DNA of 64,000 nucleotides from Sabellastarte sp. h YS-2021. Its lineage: Eukaryota; Annelida; Polychaeta; Sabellida; Sabellidae. Location of the stretch: assembly GCA_964017235.1 (NCBI GenBank), contig OZ024933.1, positions 60,184,255 through 60,248,254 of the forward strand, given 5' to 3'. Position numbers and translations under genes: made by a program. Below, piece by piece: positions 23,205 to 36,189 of the stretch. Positions within the stretch are counted from its first letter, which is position 1, and each line of letters begins with the position of its first letter. The notes below the pieces were generated by a model. That model did not search any database and was not told the DNA's origin. It saw nothing but the letters and a program-made list of their open reading frames with translations.

Positions 23205-23510
23205 CATCAGTTAGATGTGCTATGTAAGCCTCGTGTGAGAAGAGTATGTATATCTCATATGAATAGACTATGTACACACCAGGTTAGTGGACTATGTACA
23301 CTTCATGTAAATCGACTATGTACATCTCATGTGAGTAGACTATGTATGGACCCGATAAGTAGACTGTGTACACATCGTGTGAATAGACTATGTGCCCATC
23401 ATGTGAATACACCACGTACAGATCATGTAAGTAGATAGACCATGTACACGCCATATGTGGGTAGACTATTTACACATCATGTTAGTAGACTATGTACACT
23501 TCATTCATTC
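23205..23510 (+). repeat. 24-bp minisatellite
   Basis: About twelve imperfect units of the type 'agactatgtacacatcatgtgaat'-like sequence (core 'gactatgtacac' then 'catgtgaata'). Because 24 is a multiple of three, one frame stays open and repeats the octad R-L-C-T-H-H-V-N (23217-23438). The frame has no flanking gene structure and is best treated as a repeat. Confidence 0.85.
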
Positions 23511-23514
23511 AGAG

Positions 23515-25180
23515 AGGAAAAAAAACAGTTGTTGTGGCAAGTTCTAAAAGGAACTGTGACAGTGGAGTAGGTCCTTATTCAACATTGAATTGCTTAAGCA
23601 TTAACAGCAATAAAAGAGCATGCTACGATAGTTTGATATTTATTCCTTCCATCAATAATACATTTACAAATACATCAGGAATGTACAAAAATATAGATAT
23701 TTTCCACTCAAAATTACAAGTGAAAGATGTTTTGATACCTTCCCAAAGTTTCTATTTATCCCAAATAAATCTCTCTAAATATAAAACAACGGAGTGAAAA
23801 ATAAATCATCTAATGAAACAGTAAATATCAATAAAAGAAATAATATTATGCAACCGTATGAAACCCGTATTAGAACATTCCAGTTTTTCATTCAGCACGT
23901 ACCAAATCGAGATGCTGAGAAGATCCCAAGACCACAATATCATGCAGAGTAATTAGCAAAGTAAGCAGAAAGTCATTGTTCCTAAGTCAGATTTCCACTG
24001 AAGAAATTTGGATATTCATATGATATCTGAATATTAATATTATTTGACTTAACTACACCCCTCCCTTATATATACCCAATTGGGTATTTATTTGTGTATT
24101 TTCATAATTTTCACTGATACAGCATTGCTTGCATCTGGTAACAACATTCAAGACAATATTCAAACAATTAGACATAATCAATACACTGTATACCGATAAC
24201 TCTCAAAGTTGGTCAACATCCATTCGCCAAAAATATATTTAAAAACTTAATCCAACTTATAGAACACATGTAACCAAAAAGGTTATATATTTTTTTCAAC
24301 GAGTATATTCTGTATAAACCCCAACAGATGACAACACTTACATAATATGAGATGCTTTAGACACTGTGTCAAGATTTATTACCCCAGGATGGATAAACCC
24401 ATATCTTCCAGTGGACCATAACTTCTGATACAGCCATCTCCTGCATCTTATATTCTGTTCACTGTTCCAAAGAATCTAATTAAAATACATTTTATTGCAC
24501 AATGACTCCGAATGCCCATAAGATACAACTAATTAAGACTTTTGAAATGATAAACATGGTGTATATATATCAGAAATATTTGAAACATTAATATAGGTTT
24601 TTAAATATTTCACGTGGGAACAGTAGTGACCATGTTGCAAAAAGATGGAGCTCCAATAAAAGCCATATGACTATCTTAACTGTTATAGTCCTGCTATACT
24701 TGTATGTAAAAATAGTCATGTGATTAGATAATAAAAACTAAAAACAATGGTACTGAGGTACAATAACTAGTATTTAAAAAATTATTTTTTTATTATAGGA
24801 TCCTATGGTATCTTTAACTCCAACTAAGAATACAGTCATAATAGATTGAAATTAAACTATTAGCTTTACAGACTCAGCTTGAACTCCACAATAGAAAGTA
24901 TACAAAATTACACCTACACAAGATGCAAACTTGAATACATTGAAACCTGGTGGAACTTGAGAGATTTCAGAAAAAATGCTTATTACATTATGTTAGAGTA
25001 ATCCTACTCTATTGTGTGTTGATAAAGAGACACAAACAGCCCTTTTAAATGGGTAATATATATGTGTCCTTACAGCAAATATGTAGCAACTGACAATAAT
25101 ATCATTGCATGGAATGTGAAAGTAACTAGACAGGTTGGGTATTAATGTTGCATATGTTTATGTAGGCAGCAGGCACTGAG
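23515..25180. other. No recognised gene
   Basis: The 101-residue frame at 23492-23797 runs out of the minisatellite and shows no domain. The rest is AT-rich with no element ends seen. Confidence 0.4.
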
Positions 25181-25184
25181 TGAC

Positions 25185-25880
25185 TTCTTTTTATCTCCCA
25201 CCTGTGGCCGAAGGCCGTGGTCGGGAGATTATAAAACGCCTTCCGTGCGTGCGTCCGCGTGTGCGTCCGTCCGTTATGTTTTTGCATAAACCTTAATATC
25301 TCATTCATTTATGAAAATATCTTCACCAAATTTGCAGGGAATGTTTATGGCTATAAAAATCTGTCTCTGAAAAATTTTAGCCTCATTTTGAAAAACAAAA
25401 TGGCCGCCATATTACATGTTTAATGTCAAATGGGGTTATCCAATTAAAAAGGCCTTATATCGCCTCAAATATTGCTCCTACAGGTTCGGAATGTGAAAAC
25501 AACTTATAGGAAGTCATGGCCTGGGAATCTTTTCCAGGTGTTGAATTTGACCTCTGACCCCTGCTTCAAGGTTAAATGAGGTCATCACATTAAAATGTCC
25601 TTATTTATCCCTTATTATTGGTGCTATGGCTTCAGAATATAAAGACATACCATCAAAAGTCCTGGCCTTCAAATGTTTTGCTTGAGAAAAAGTTTGGCCT
25701 TATCTTGAAAAACATAGCCTATTATTTAAAAATCATTAAGATGTTCTAAAACTTGAAATATTGCAGCTAGGTTCATCAAATATGCACATAATATATATGG
25801 CTAGGAATGTTTGACTCCTTCTTCAATGTCAGGTTGGGTTATCTTACTACAAAGGCCTTATATCTCCTTTAGTTCTCCAT
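25185..25880 (+). repeat. Old interspersed repeat with 'gtgcgtgcgtccg' start
   Basis: It begins near 'ttttatctcccacctgtggc' and continues 'cgggagattataaaacgcct', 'tccgtgcgtgcgtccg', 'catttatgaaaatatcttca'. Two later stretches repeat its theme ('aaaggccttatatcgcctca' near 25450; 'aaaggccttatatctccttt' near 25852). From general familiarity such sequences are interspersed in lophotrochozoan genomes. No ORF; family not named. Confidence 0.4.
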
Positions 25881-25884
25881 TATT

Positions 25885-26838
25885 ACTGATTCTAAGGCGG
25901 GAGGTAACCGCTGCAACAGTGGCCTTGTTTGAATTATGAAGCTTACTTTTCTGCTGGATGTTGTTGGCTAGAGTGCCTTGAAGAGTCCCAGTTAGGTGTC
26001 ACCCTTGAGGTAATTTAATAAAATAGACAAATCTAATGTAGCGGCAAAAATATCTAAAATATCACATAAACAACACCTGGCGAAGTAATAGTTATTTGAA
26101 ACAGCACACCAAAAGTTTTAGTTTTCACCTACTTTCTTTGCATTCGAGCCTTGATTGTACCCATTCCTATACATTTGCAACCGCAATTCTCATTTGTCAA
26201 GTGGCAAAAATGGCCGGAATATACATCTTTACAAAAGTTAGCTTAGTCAATAACCAATAACCAAAAAAAATGTCAATTTCAAGAATTGTAGTTTCATGCC
26301 AGTTAAATACTGTATTTATCATATTAGAATCATTTTATTTTCAACCTGTGAAGTCTGTCCAATCATGGATTACTACTATAGTAACTTAATCGAATGTTGG
26401 AATTTGCATAACTGGGCGTAGTTATAATGTTGACAGACATGACAGATGTGAAAAATCCTGATGTCATGCCTGTCTATTATGTCTTCTCTTGTGATAAATT
26501 GTTTGACACTGACCTATTTTGGGTTGTTTTCAAAGTAAAATTGGGGTTGTAAATAAAAGTCAACAGCCAGGGTAATATTGGGACAGCAACCCCCCCTCCC
26601 CCCAGCCCTGCCACTTGTTTGGGTTTCTTTCAAGTCATTGTACATGTCATATAATGTTGTTGAAGGTATTGGGAAAAAAGCTGAAGTTGATGCTAATGTA
26701 CACATCAGTCATTTGCATGCAACTACCAACTATGCCATTTAAGACTGGGACAAAGACTGATTTTACTGAGCAGTGGCAAAGTGTTTGAATAGGTACTGAA
26801 CAATCTCAATGATACGTGGTATAATGCTTTAAATTAGA
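25885..26838. other. No recognised gene
   Basis: Contains a decayed SINE-B tail on the minus strand at about 26530-26610, with a C run. Otherwise nothing recognised. Confidence 0.4.
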
Positions 26839-26840
26839 AT

Positions 26841-26990
26841 AACCTATGTGGTGTAGCTTGAGCACTTCCTACCTGAACATTGAAGTTAAGCAGCATTGGG
26901 CTTGAATAGTACTTGGTTGGGTGGCCGTCTGAGCTATGGTTCAGATATTGGTGGATACATAGTAACTTGAATGGTTATTTGTGACCCTGT
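26841..26990 (+). mobile_element. 5S-headed SINE carrying the SINE-C body
   Basis: Positions 26868-26935 match 5S rRNA ('gaacattgaagttaagcagc', 'agtacttggttgggtggccg'). The next segment 'ggtggatacatagtaacttg' then 'aatggttatttgtgaccctg' resembles the SINE-C body ('agatacatagtggcttggat..gaccactta'). It is therefore a 5S-promoter SINE rather than a plain 5S pseudogene. It is diverged in the A box and unlikely to be active. Confidence 0.6.
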
Positions 26991-26994
26991 CATA

Positions 26995-27990
26995 ATATGA
27001 CCAAAGCAGGGTACTAAATTAACCAGTCAGTCAAATTCTCTAAAATACGACTGGGAAACTCTATTTGTACTCATGTGGGGATATTATCAATGTAATTTTT
27101 CAATGATAACAATGATCACGAATTTCTATAATTTTGATTAAATATTCAAGAAAAAATTGGAAAAAAAATCCCCGATGTTTTTGCTCCCAAAGCAAGGAAT
27201 CACCATAGCCCATCTGCTTTCATCAACAGCAGTTCATATTTGTATTTGTGGGCAAAGTCCTTATGACAATAACATAGACAAGACATTAGGCATAATGTGA
27301 AACGTAGCATCTCTTTGTGAGACACTTTTAAGTTGATTTACTTCATATTTACCCTTCGCAAAGTCAAAATGTGAGATGTTTAGTCAAATTTATGGCTTTT
27401 AAAGTTGTTTTATTCGAATATAAGCCATTTAAAATGGTAAAATCCAGATGTTTCTCTGGGACCACTTCTTAACAATGATCTAAAGTTTTTGCTACTATAA
27501 CTAAATGAAAAGTACAATACTGGTATTCTGTTATACCCGTGTTCCACTGTTGTGAGTCTGCCTTCACTGATCCCTAGTATATGGTCAGGAGCCAAATTGT
27601 GGAGGTTGTAGATCGTTTCACTCATGAAGATTCTGAGTCAAACAATCTTGGTGTACTATTGAAAAATATGAAACATACTTAAAAACCTTTGAGAGTGAAC
27701 ATTTCTGCCTTAGTTATTCATGACCAAATATTTTTGATTGAAAGTCTTTTGTGGCTTATCTTTATCATGCTATGGCTTGTCTTTATGGCGATATGTCTTA
27801 TTTTTACGTTTTCAGTCTAGTTTCCTACACTAATTTGTACAAATTTGAGAGTACATGTAGTAGTCTTCTCCAATACGAAAACTTCTAGGATTCAGTTTAT
27901 TTAGTGTTTTAAGTCAAACCTAGTACCATTGTATTGGCTTGGTGTATGTACTTTAGTAGTGTTTTAAGTCATAGTTTTTATGTATCAGTA
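26995..27990. other. No recognised gene
   Basis: AT-rich. The minus frame 27410-27625 has no recognisable domain. Confidence 0.4.
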
Positions 27991-27992
27991 AT

Positions 27993-28172
27993 ATTGTGGT
28001 GGGTAGTTAGAATGGCAAAGAAAACCATACATTTGATAAAGGTTCTGTATTGTAAACAGATGGCCAAAGTCCAGCAACCGCTAGATTTCACGCTTGAAGT
28101 CAGACTGGGATTTGAACTCTATTTTAAGACGTGGGAGGCAAGTGAGCCACCACGGCATCTTTGTGGCCCTCA
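27993..28172 (-). mobile_element. SINE-A copy, minus strand
   Basis: Carries the reversed SINE-A body ('ggttctgtattgtaaacaga') and the reversed promoter end ('gggatttgaactc', 'gacgtgggaggcaagtg'). It is more diverged than the copies at 9971 and 41629. Confidence 0.7.
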
Positions 28173-28437
28173 GTTACTTATAAGAGTCTGCTAATTATTC
28201 AAAATTGACCTCTTGCACGGGACATATCTATATGATATGTCAGTTTTAATGCCCTTTTCCAAATGTATCAGACGTAGCAGCCAACCCCCGATTGAAAGAT
28301 CTTACAACAATTGTGAAAGTGGAACAACAGTGTCAACAACATTAACTTACTACATTGTTTAAAGACATTTCAAGCGGACAACTAGGGTTTAGAACAAATA
28401 CCTGGTGTATGTACTAGTGACAGCACAAACTAATCTG

Positions 28438-29065
28438 TCACTTGCTCCCTTTTCATTGGCTCCAATCCCCTTCTCGTTAGCATAAATTTGCATGTACCAA
28501 TGTGCAAATACACATTTACATATAGCAGTGAAGATGGGGTTTTTACCTGCACAGATAAAGTATCTTATGGATACCTGTCAATGTTCCTTTTTCATTGGCT
28601 CCAGTCCCCTTATTGTTATCATAAATTTGCATGTACCTATATACGAATACACATTTACATATAGCAGTGAAGATGGGGTTTTATCTGCACAGATAAAGTC
28701 TCTTGTGGATACTCACTAGCGGATCCAGGGGGAGGGGGGGGGGGTTCAGGGGCTTTAACCCCCCCCCCCCCCCCCTTGAAAAATAATGTAAAGGGGTTCA
28801 ACCCAAAGTACAAAATTATTTCTTGACAGTGGTGTTACATTTACAGGAAATGCACTCTATTTTTACCAAAAATTAATTTTTTTCCAGGGGGGCATGCCCC
28901 CCGACCCCCTTAGTTATAATATGTCTGATGTGAACCCCCACCCTACTCAATGTGAACCCCCACCTTACTCGATGTGAACCCCCACCTTACATAAAAGCTG
29001 GATCTTCCCCTGTGATACCTGTCAATGTTTCCTTTTCATTGGGTCCAGTCCCCGTATTATTGCTT
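28438..29065 (+). repeat. Three-unit tandem repeat (~139 bp), interrupted by MITE-1
   Basis: The word 'ttcattggctccaRtcccc' recurs at 28452 and 28591. After subtracting the MITE, it recurs at 29035 with the same ~139-bp spacing. Units share 'cataaatttgcatgtacc', 'acatatagcagtgaagatgg' and 'ctgcacagataaagt'. A more diverged piece appears near 29320-29390. Confidence 0.8.
28714..29010. mobile_element. MITE-1, copy B
   Basis: Matches copy A (1005-1288) from end to end: 'cactagcggatccagg', the G and C runs, 'ttgaaaaataatgtaaagg', 'ggcatgccccccgaccccc' and three 'gtgaacccccaccYtact' units. It interrupts the phase of the surrounding ~139-bp tandem repeat. The flanks 'ggatact' and 'tgatacct' are the two ends of a duplicated 'gatacct'-like target. 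Confidence 0.8.
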
Positions 29066-29069
29066 CACA

Positions 29070-31060
29070 TTGACATATACCCATCTCAAACCAATGCTCC
29101 AGCATAAAAACACGTATTATATATGAAATATTAGAAACAAACCTTAAATCTGAAGAAATTGCACACTTTTATTCCATATTTTTGTACATTTGGGAACTTT
29201 GATTGCAATTTGGTTGAGATGAAACTGCCATGTTTTGGTTCTTCAGCCCTTTCTTCAGAATCATGGAATCAGAAGAGTTTTGCAATGGCAGTCTCCTGAT
29301 CTTCATGTTTTTTATACCAACCCATCCCCAATATATATATTTGATAGTGAAGATAGGATTTAACATGTACAGATACAGTATCCTGTGGATAGTCCTTTTC
29401 AAAATGATGTGGCTTAAGGTTGACATACAAAATGAATGATTACAAGTTTTTTCCTTGATTTCAAAAATGTGTCATTTACTTCATAGGAAAAATAACCAAT
29501 TAATTACCCATACACATTTTTGGATGGGTTTTGATAAATTTCTACATGAAACAAACCCCCTTGACTGACACATGACCACTTAACATACAGGCTTACAAAG
29601 CTATATTTTTGACAGTGAAAGCCAGACAGACTAAATGTTGTATTTGATGTTTATTTATTTTGTGTCAAGCTGCTGAATGGGCCAATTTACTAAACTAAGC
29701 AGCAACTGATGTAATGAATTCTCCTTTGATCCTGAATATCTCATTACAGAATTTGACCTTGTCGGAAGGGTGGGGATAGGATAGCAGACAGTTATTCACA
29801 CACACAGGTCAATAACTTTGTAGCTACAATTTTTTAATGAAAAGAAGCCCAGGCCTTCTGTACATATTGCCCTGCATATGTGCATTTGTGGTTTATGTAA
29901 ATAACTTCTATTTACGGCGATGAAACAAAGTCGAATATAAATGAGTCTTTTTGTGATGCCAGACCAAACACCTAACTTGTTACACAGAAATACATTTTTA
30001 AACCAAATATACCAATAGGTTCAAGCTTGCATTTATTGCTTGTCTCCTCTTTTAAATAATTCAGGGTGTGTAAAGAATTAATTTGTCAAGCACTAGTATA
30101 CAAATATTTTTCTGTTGTACCATTCAAGATTTAGCATCCAACACTGTATATCCTGGCTATTGAATGGGACGTCAAAACCCCAAGTTTGACTCTGTCCAAC
30201 ACTGTGTTTTATCTTGGAGCATCTAACTTAATAACAAATGCATTTTCTTTTCATTTACTAAAGCCAATATTACCAAAGGTGGCACAATTTACAATATTTT
30301 AACATTAAGTTTTATTGTTTAAAACATCTAAAATTCTGATTACCAAAGGAGTGTAGCCAACGTTTGAAATCACACTCCATACCCACTGAAAATATACAAT
30401 AATATTAGTCTACTTTCTGGTACTGGCGCAAGTAGGTGAAAACATTACATTTTACCTTTCATTCAATGAAGTAAAAGCAGTTTAGTTAAATTTTAATCAT
30501 AATTAAATTCTTATCCTTCTTTATGTCCTGGTTAATTACTGTAGATTTAGTTGTTTTCTTATTTTTCTGTCACACATCATACATTATATTAACAAGTACA
30601 ATACAATTATTTCAACACCCAGCCAATGTAAAGACTGCTCAGACAGTTAATACGTTAACATTAACACTACGTTAACATTTGCACTTTAAAATATATGTTG
30701 CAATGGCAACAGTTTCATGGACATCATTTATACTCTTTCACAAAGCAATTTATTTAAAACACAGTACCATCGACACTGTATAAGTTGAAATTTTCACTAG
30801 ACATTAATTTTAGCTTTTGTAGCTAATGAGCTTGCATTGTGTGAAAATTAATTTAGAGTGCAATCTCTATCTGTAGTAATATCTGAAGTAGAAACTAGCC
30901 ATTAATGTGAATTAATCCTAGTGAATATCTTAAAAAAATTAAGAATTGGTGAAAGTTTCTTCTAGCTAAAATTTCTACTTGTACAGTAGTTATAACATTT
31001 ATACAGCAGTTGGCAGACAATATTGAGAAGGTTATAGAATACACATGTATTTTTTATACT
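29070..31060. other. No recognised gene
   Basis: AT-rich. Contains a SINE-B tail scrap near 30150-30195 in plus orientation ('gaatgggacgtcaaaacccc'). The frames at 29169-29439 are short and domain-free. Confidence 0.4.
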
Positions 31061-31066
31061 TTCTTC

Positions 31067-31339
31067 CTACGGATCCACGCCACTTTCCCGCCTAAACTTG
31101 GCAGCATAACTCCATATTAGGAAGGGGTGCATTGGTCTTTTATCTCCATCATTCTGGTTACTGTCTGCGCAGCTATGAGATCTGGCGTCACGCACGTAAA
31201 TAGACCCTCTGTCCTCATGCTTGTTTCTACCTCCGGGGCGAATTTTCGTGCAATAAATGTATGCATAAATGGCAGCTAGTATTACTACTAGGCCTCCCAA
31301 CACCGCTGACGTCACAAGAAGCACGTGACCTAAATGCAT
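31067..31339 (-). CDS. Small single-pass membrane protein or terminal exon
   Basis: A 90-residue minus frame starts with ATG at 31339 and ends at 31067. Residues about 6-30 form a hydrophobic segment (VLLVTSAVLGGLVVILAAIYAYIY). A hydrophilic, charged tail follows, with one cysteine in the tail and basic residues just after the membrane segment (a stop-transfer pattern). The tail is richer in GC than the neighbouring DNA, which suggests real coding sequence. A splice acceptor-like 'atttag' overlaps codon 3, so the frame may be the last exon of a larger type I receptor rather than a complete gene. I do not recognise the family. Confidence 0.4.
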   Translation of the reverse strand: MHLGHVLLVTSAVLGGLVVILAAIYAYIYCTKIRPGGRNKHEDRGSIYVRDARSHSCADSNQNDGDKRPMHPFLIWSYAAKFRRESGVDP

Positions 31340-31344
31340 GATTT

Positions 31345-34300
31345 ATTTATTTTTTTGGGGGGGCCAGAAATAAACCTGGGGTGGTTTATATGTAACGCCC
31401 TTGGCAAAGATGGCAATACTATTGTAGTGTGTTAACTCTATCAAGAGAATTTATTAATTTATTATTAGTTCTCCAACAGTGTGCAAAATGCTCAATTCAA
31501 TGAATGGGAAGCCATTTAATGCTATGTACCACACTGTTTATGATTGACCACTACTGCTCATATTTAAGGGCTAGTGCTTGTTTGTCGAAAAGTGCAGTGG
31601 AGGTATGTGTAAAGGTTGTTCTGTGACAAATTGATTCATTCATTTATCCTTGTGGTAGAATCAAAAATACAACCAAAATGCTTAGAGTTAGAAAGTCATT
31701 GTATTCTATATATGCATATATGGTTATAATCCCAGTTAATACTTAATATAAGCCATCACATGGCTTATAATCGGCATTAATAAAAATGATTAAAAATCAA
31801 TACACAAAAAAACACCATCCTTTGACAAATCTAGTGCTATATCTTAAATATAAAGTAATTGGCAGACCATACAATTTTACATATTGTGTAATAATTACTC
31901 TTGAATTAGCTGAAGTAGCTGAAAATTCGTTTATGGAGTTGTCTGCAGAGATTACATTCCCAGCAAGCAATCTCAAACTGGCAATGTAAACGTTAAAGCT
32001 AATAAAAGTAGGCAGATATTAATCCATTCTCTGTAACATTTTTACTGCATCCAAGACTGGAATTCCTCTTTTTATGATTTTTATGAGTTATCCATTAATA
32101 TCTTTTATGATTCATAGTATGATTCCAAAAAAGAAATAGAACAGTCTATGTTTGTTTAAGAACAGAAACATGTCTCTGCCTTTTTGCAAGATTCAGGTGA
32201 TATCCTATTTATAAGCAACCAGATGCTACCTACATAGTCACAATATATGAGCACATTAAGCAAGATAATTCTTGTACATTTTACAATCATTTTTATCTTT
32301 TATCCTTTCAAATATATTGCTTGTCGTGAATGTATCTAAAAGGAAATAAAATATAGACTCAGTTCATGAGCAAAAACATAAGTTCTACACAAAGGTTGAC
32401 TATTTTGAAAAAATTTTTATAGTTCATTCTTTTACAGAACAAGTCTTTTTGTCAAGTAACACAAGCACAAGAAAGTCTGACTTTCTTCCAGATTAAGCTG
32501 ATGTCCAATTTTTTGTGCAATAAAATGCCACGTATACAATTCTTATATTTGACAAGGTTGAAGAATGTTAAAATTCTTGTACACTTTATAATTGTTCTGT
32601 TGTTGTAAGTATCATTTTAACTTCTGTTGTGTTATTCATCATATAATATCCATTAACAAATACACAACCCTTTACTTTGTTTATCAATGGAAGTACTTGT
32701 CCCAGGAACCATAACTGTATAACAGATAATACTGATGACTCCTTACACAGTTATTAATTTGGATAACATTAGGAAATAGATTTCTTGTCCATATTCGTGT
32801 GTTGAAATGTTCTATTCCTGAAAATATTAGGTTTTTGCATCCACATAGATGTATAAAACAATCTTTGTTTATGCACAGGAATTTAAATCAAAGGAAGTTT
32901 AACTTAGTGTCTAATTAAGGTGGTATCCCATTTCTTAGCAAGCTGACACCTCGGGTGTAAATGTGTCAGTTAGATTAAGCGAGGCTTGGTGACTACTTTT
33001 CTCTCCATGAATTCACACTCAGAGAAATAAAGGTCCACAATATATTCCTTCTTATTTTTATTCTGCAACTAATCTCTTGTTTTCATCTTGAGAATGGCAG
33101 GTGCTATTCTGGTTAAGCCCCTTAGATAATCCGGCAGTAATTTGTCACCAGGGAATCGTCTGGCTTGATTTATAAGCTAAACATATTGTTCCTGACAACC
33201 TTTTCTACTACACATAGTGTAAGAGTACACAGAAACAAGACTGGAAGGGTACCAAGTAATTATTCTGGATCATTTATCCACGAGGCTGTCCCAATGATTA
33301 CATAACTCTAAGTTGGATGCATTTGTTTAAACCTGATGCCATTATTAATATCAAGTCTGGAAAAGAAGTAACTTATTCAAATACAAAGAATATTTATTGT
33401 TAGTTCGATCAGTAACATGCAGTTGTGTTTGTTGATTGTATTTTGAGTGTAGCATCTAGTAAACATGTTACCATAAATGCAGGTTGTAATTCCAATTGAT
33501 GATTCAAACAAAATATCAGAATAAAATTATTATAAAGACAAGTTCCTCTGTATCACTTTTCTAAAAGATAATACTTCATCTTTATAATTGAATTCACATC
33601 CTTTTTTTCATTCTTTTGTTTCGAATATCGAGAGAAGTCATCTTACGTCCATGCATTTACAAAATAATCCACGAATTACTTGGATGTTATTATTTTGCTT
33701 TCAGAAAGTTATCATCGCAACCCATATATACATGTGTATATATTTATCCTGTAAAATCTTATCTTGTTTCCAGCCATTTTCAGCATAATATTCCAGCACC
33801 TATTTTTCCTAATATTTTGCTGTCCAAAAACACAAGACAGTGCTTTTGTATCTTTTTTTTTGCTTTTGAAGTTTATTCTCTGCAAACGCCCCCACTACAA
33901 TGAAGCAATTATGTGGGGGTATTGTGACTGAGACACTTCCATAGAATCACCTTTTTGGGAAATCCTTGCTAAATCTCGTCTGCCACTTTCCCGCCAAATT
34001 GATCATCATATATCTCCTGTAAAACACATAAAATAACTGCTGAAGTTTTGTGCGCAAACTTTCTGTCCCCCTCAATCAATGAAAACTAGTCTTGCAGAAG
34101 GCTGAAGTGTGCTCTTATTTTTAAATCTGTGCACGAGACATTTAAAACCAAATTTAACAGCAAAGGTCCTATACACTCTACTCTGTAAAAATAAAGAAAT
34201 GAACGGATTAATTAAAGAAAAAAAGAAAAACAAACAAATAAACAAATTAATATTTGAGCAGACCATCACTATTTCTAATAGTCACAAGTTGGACTGTGTG

Positions 34301-34938
34301 TACAGAAGTGAAAGTAAAGTGATTGTTTACCACACTTGATTACAGCAAGACAACTATTAGTTAACCCATATTAAATTCTATGCAAAGAAGAATTCTTGAT
34401 TGGGTAGCTTTGCTTACAGGCTGACATCTTTAAGGCATCTTGGGATGATACTTGTACCGGCTCCTAAAATGGTTTACCGAAAATTTCATTTGTATATTCA
34501 GTGGCGCACCAACAAAAACATTGGAACATTTCTTTGATATGACTAATTTGTTTTTAATATAGCCTTTTAACACATATCCTGTGTCCTATGAGGACACTGG
34601 AGAAAAGTAACACATGATGGGTGGTCCACATTCTACATTGTAAATAGCCAGGCATCAGAAAATAAGTGCAGTAAGACCTCTATGGTCTGAATGTTCTATT
34701 ATTATTTTAGGTTGGGACTGGTATTCAAACTCATAACCAAAGAAATGGCAGGCAAATATGTTGCCAGTACAACCATGTGCTACTTTAAAACATAGTGAAA
34801 AAAAATTATCATGTGTCATTTCAAACCTTTCATCTGTGTAAGTCTGAAAGGTTCCATTTCCTTAAAATACTAAATCGAAGCACAACGATAGTATTATGTG
34901 CCTGCTTGTGATTTGATTTATTTGTGTTCAATGTTACT
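31345..34938. other. No recognised gene
   Basis: A long AT-rich stretch. Only short frames without domains (31786-31989, 33588-33903, 34072-34339) and an old interspersed-repeat trace at 33090-33180 similar to 22130-22260. Possibly intron. Confidence 0.4.
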
Positions 34939-34939
34939 T

Positions 34940-35108
34940 TTAACACATTGTGTAGGTTACATCTGGACCGTTGGTTTTAAGGGCAGATGGAAACCAGAAC
35001 ATACTAGCTGGTCAGATTCTGCATTGTAAACTGTAGGCAACTACCATTTTTCTCTAATAGGATCCAGGGATTGAGGTAGGAGGCGAGTGAAATACCCACT
35101 GCATCACT
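34940..35108 (-). mobile_element. SINE-A copy, minus strand (decayed)
   Basis: 'tggtcagattctgcattgta' and 'aggtaggaggcgagtg' correspond in reverse to the body and promoter parts of the better copies. The B-box region is badly eroded. Confidence 0.6.
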
Positions 35109-35503
35109 GAATACATTAGCTTGTGATTTGACTATTATCTTGGAATGCTAATTGTGCTAACACCAATATCACAACATCTGCTCTTGCATCTTGCAATTAC
35201 CTTGCAATAACCAAACCTGTATATTCAATCTCTTCTGGCATTCCACCAATAGTCATCCACACAGTGGTCGATATATTGAATTTAAATTATATTAATAGTT
35301 TTAGATTATATTGTTCTTGGACCAGATTATTCAAAGTACACAAGAATTAATAATTGGAGTTTGCTATGTAAAATTTGTCGGAAAGTCTTGTTGACAAATT
35401 GTGTCTATTATCAGCCATTTTACTGCAAACCGGCAGTACCTGTTAACCTCTCTTTTGTAGACATACAGAAGCATTTGTCCTTGACTTTAAACAAAAAATG
35501 ACA

Positions 35504-36183
35504 GGGGCCGGATTCACAAACGGTCTCAAGTCTTAGCCAAATCTCAGCTGAGATTTTGCTCAAATCTGAGATTTTTGTCTCAGCTGAGATTCTGCTTAAG
35601 TTGAGATTCACAAAAGGAATCTCAGCTGAGACCAAAACCTCAGCCAAGTTATGAGTCTGGACCAATCAAAACTGATGTAACATTTTGTTGTGATTAGTAG
35701 AAAGCATTCACATTCATATTTTACCACTCTACCATATATACTCACATTTTAGAACATTTTCAATCAAGCAAAATGTTGTCTTTTTACTATAATTTGTACT
35801 GAAATTCATAAGAACTGATCATAACAGCAAAACAAGCCACTCATGTAAATTTATAATGTAAATGTTTACTGTTGTTTTTGTACAAACTCTTAATATATAT
35901 TCATATTTTGTGTTACAAGTTAAATAATATGTCATACTTCACTATTTTCATTTTGCTTTGTGACTTTTTATTACATGTACTCTATTTTATGAAAACTTAA
36001 GTCACCCCCTAGGCAATCTTAGATTTGATACCAAATCTGAGAAAAATCTTAGCCTGAGATCTTTTATGAATCCCGGCTGAGCAAAAGGTCTCAAATCTGA
36101 GAAAAATTTTAAGAAAAATCTTAGATTTGAGACCAAAATCTCAAACTTGAGACTTGAGACCTTTCGTTCGTGAATCCGGCCCC
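35504..36183. mobile_element. MITE rich in CTCAGCTGAGAT palindromes
   Basis: Terminal inverted repeats: 'ggggccggattcacaaacgg' at 35504 and a reverse complement 'cgttcgtgaatccggcccc' ending at 36183. Inside both arms, CTCAAATCTGAGAT and CTCAGCTGAGAT words recur in both orientations (35525-35640 and 36020-36155), around a ~370-bp AT-rich centre. No transposase and no clear target duplication. Confidence 0.8.
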
Positions 36184-36189
36184 AAGTGT

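Noticed and set aside
23205-23510. CRISPR-like array
   Set aside because: Units are contiguous with no unique spacers, the unit is 24 bp, and the genome is animal.
26841-26990. 5S rRNA gene
   Set aside because: Only the internal region matches; the ends do not, and SINE body sequence follows.
35504-36183. hAT element assignment
   Set aside because: GGGGCCGG ends could fit, but no 8-bp target duplication was found.
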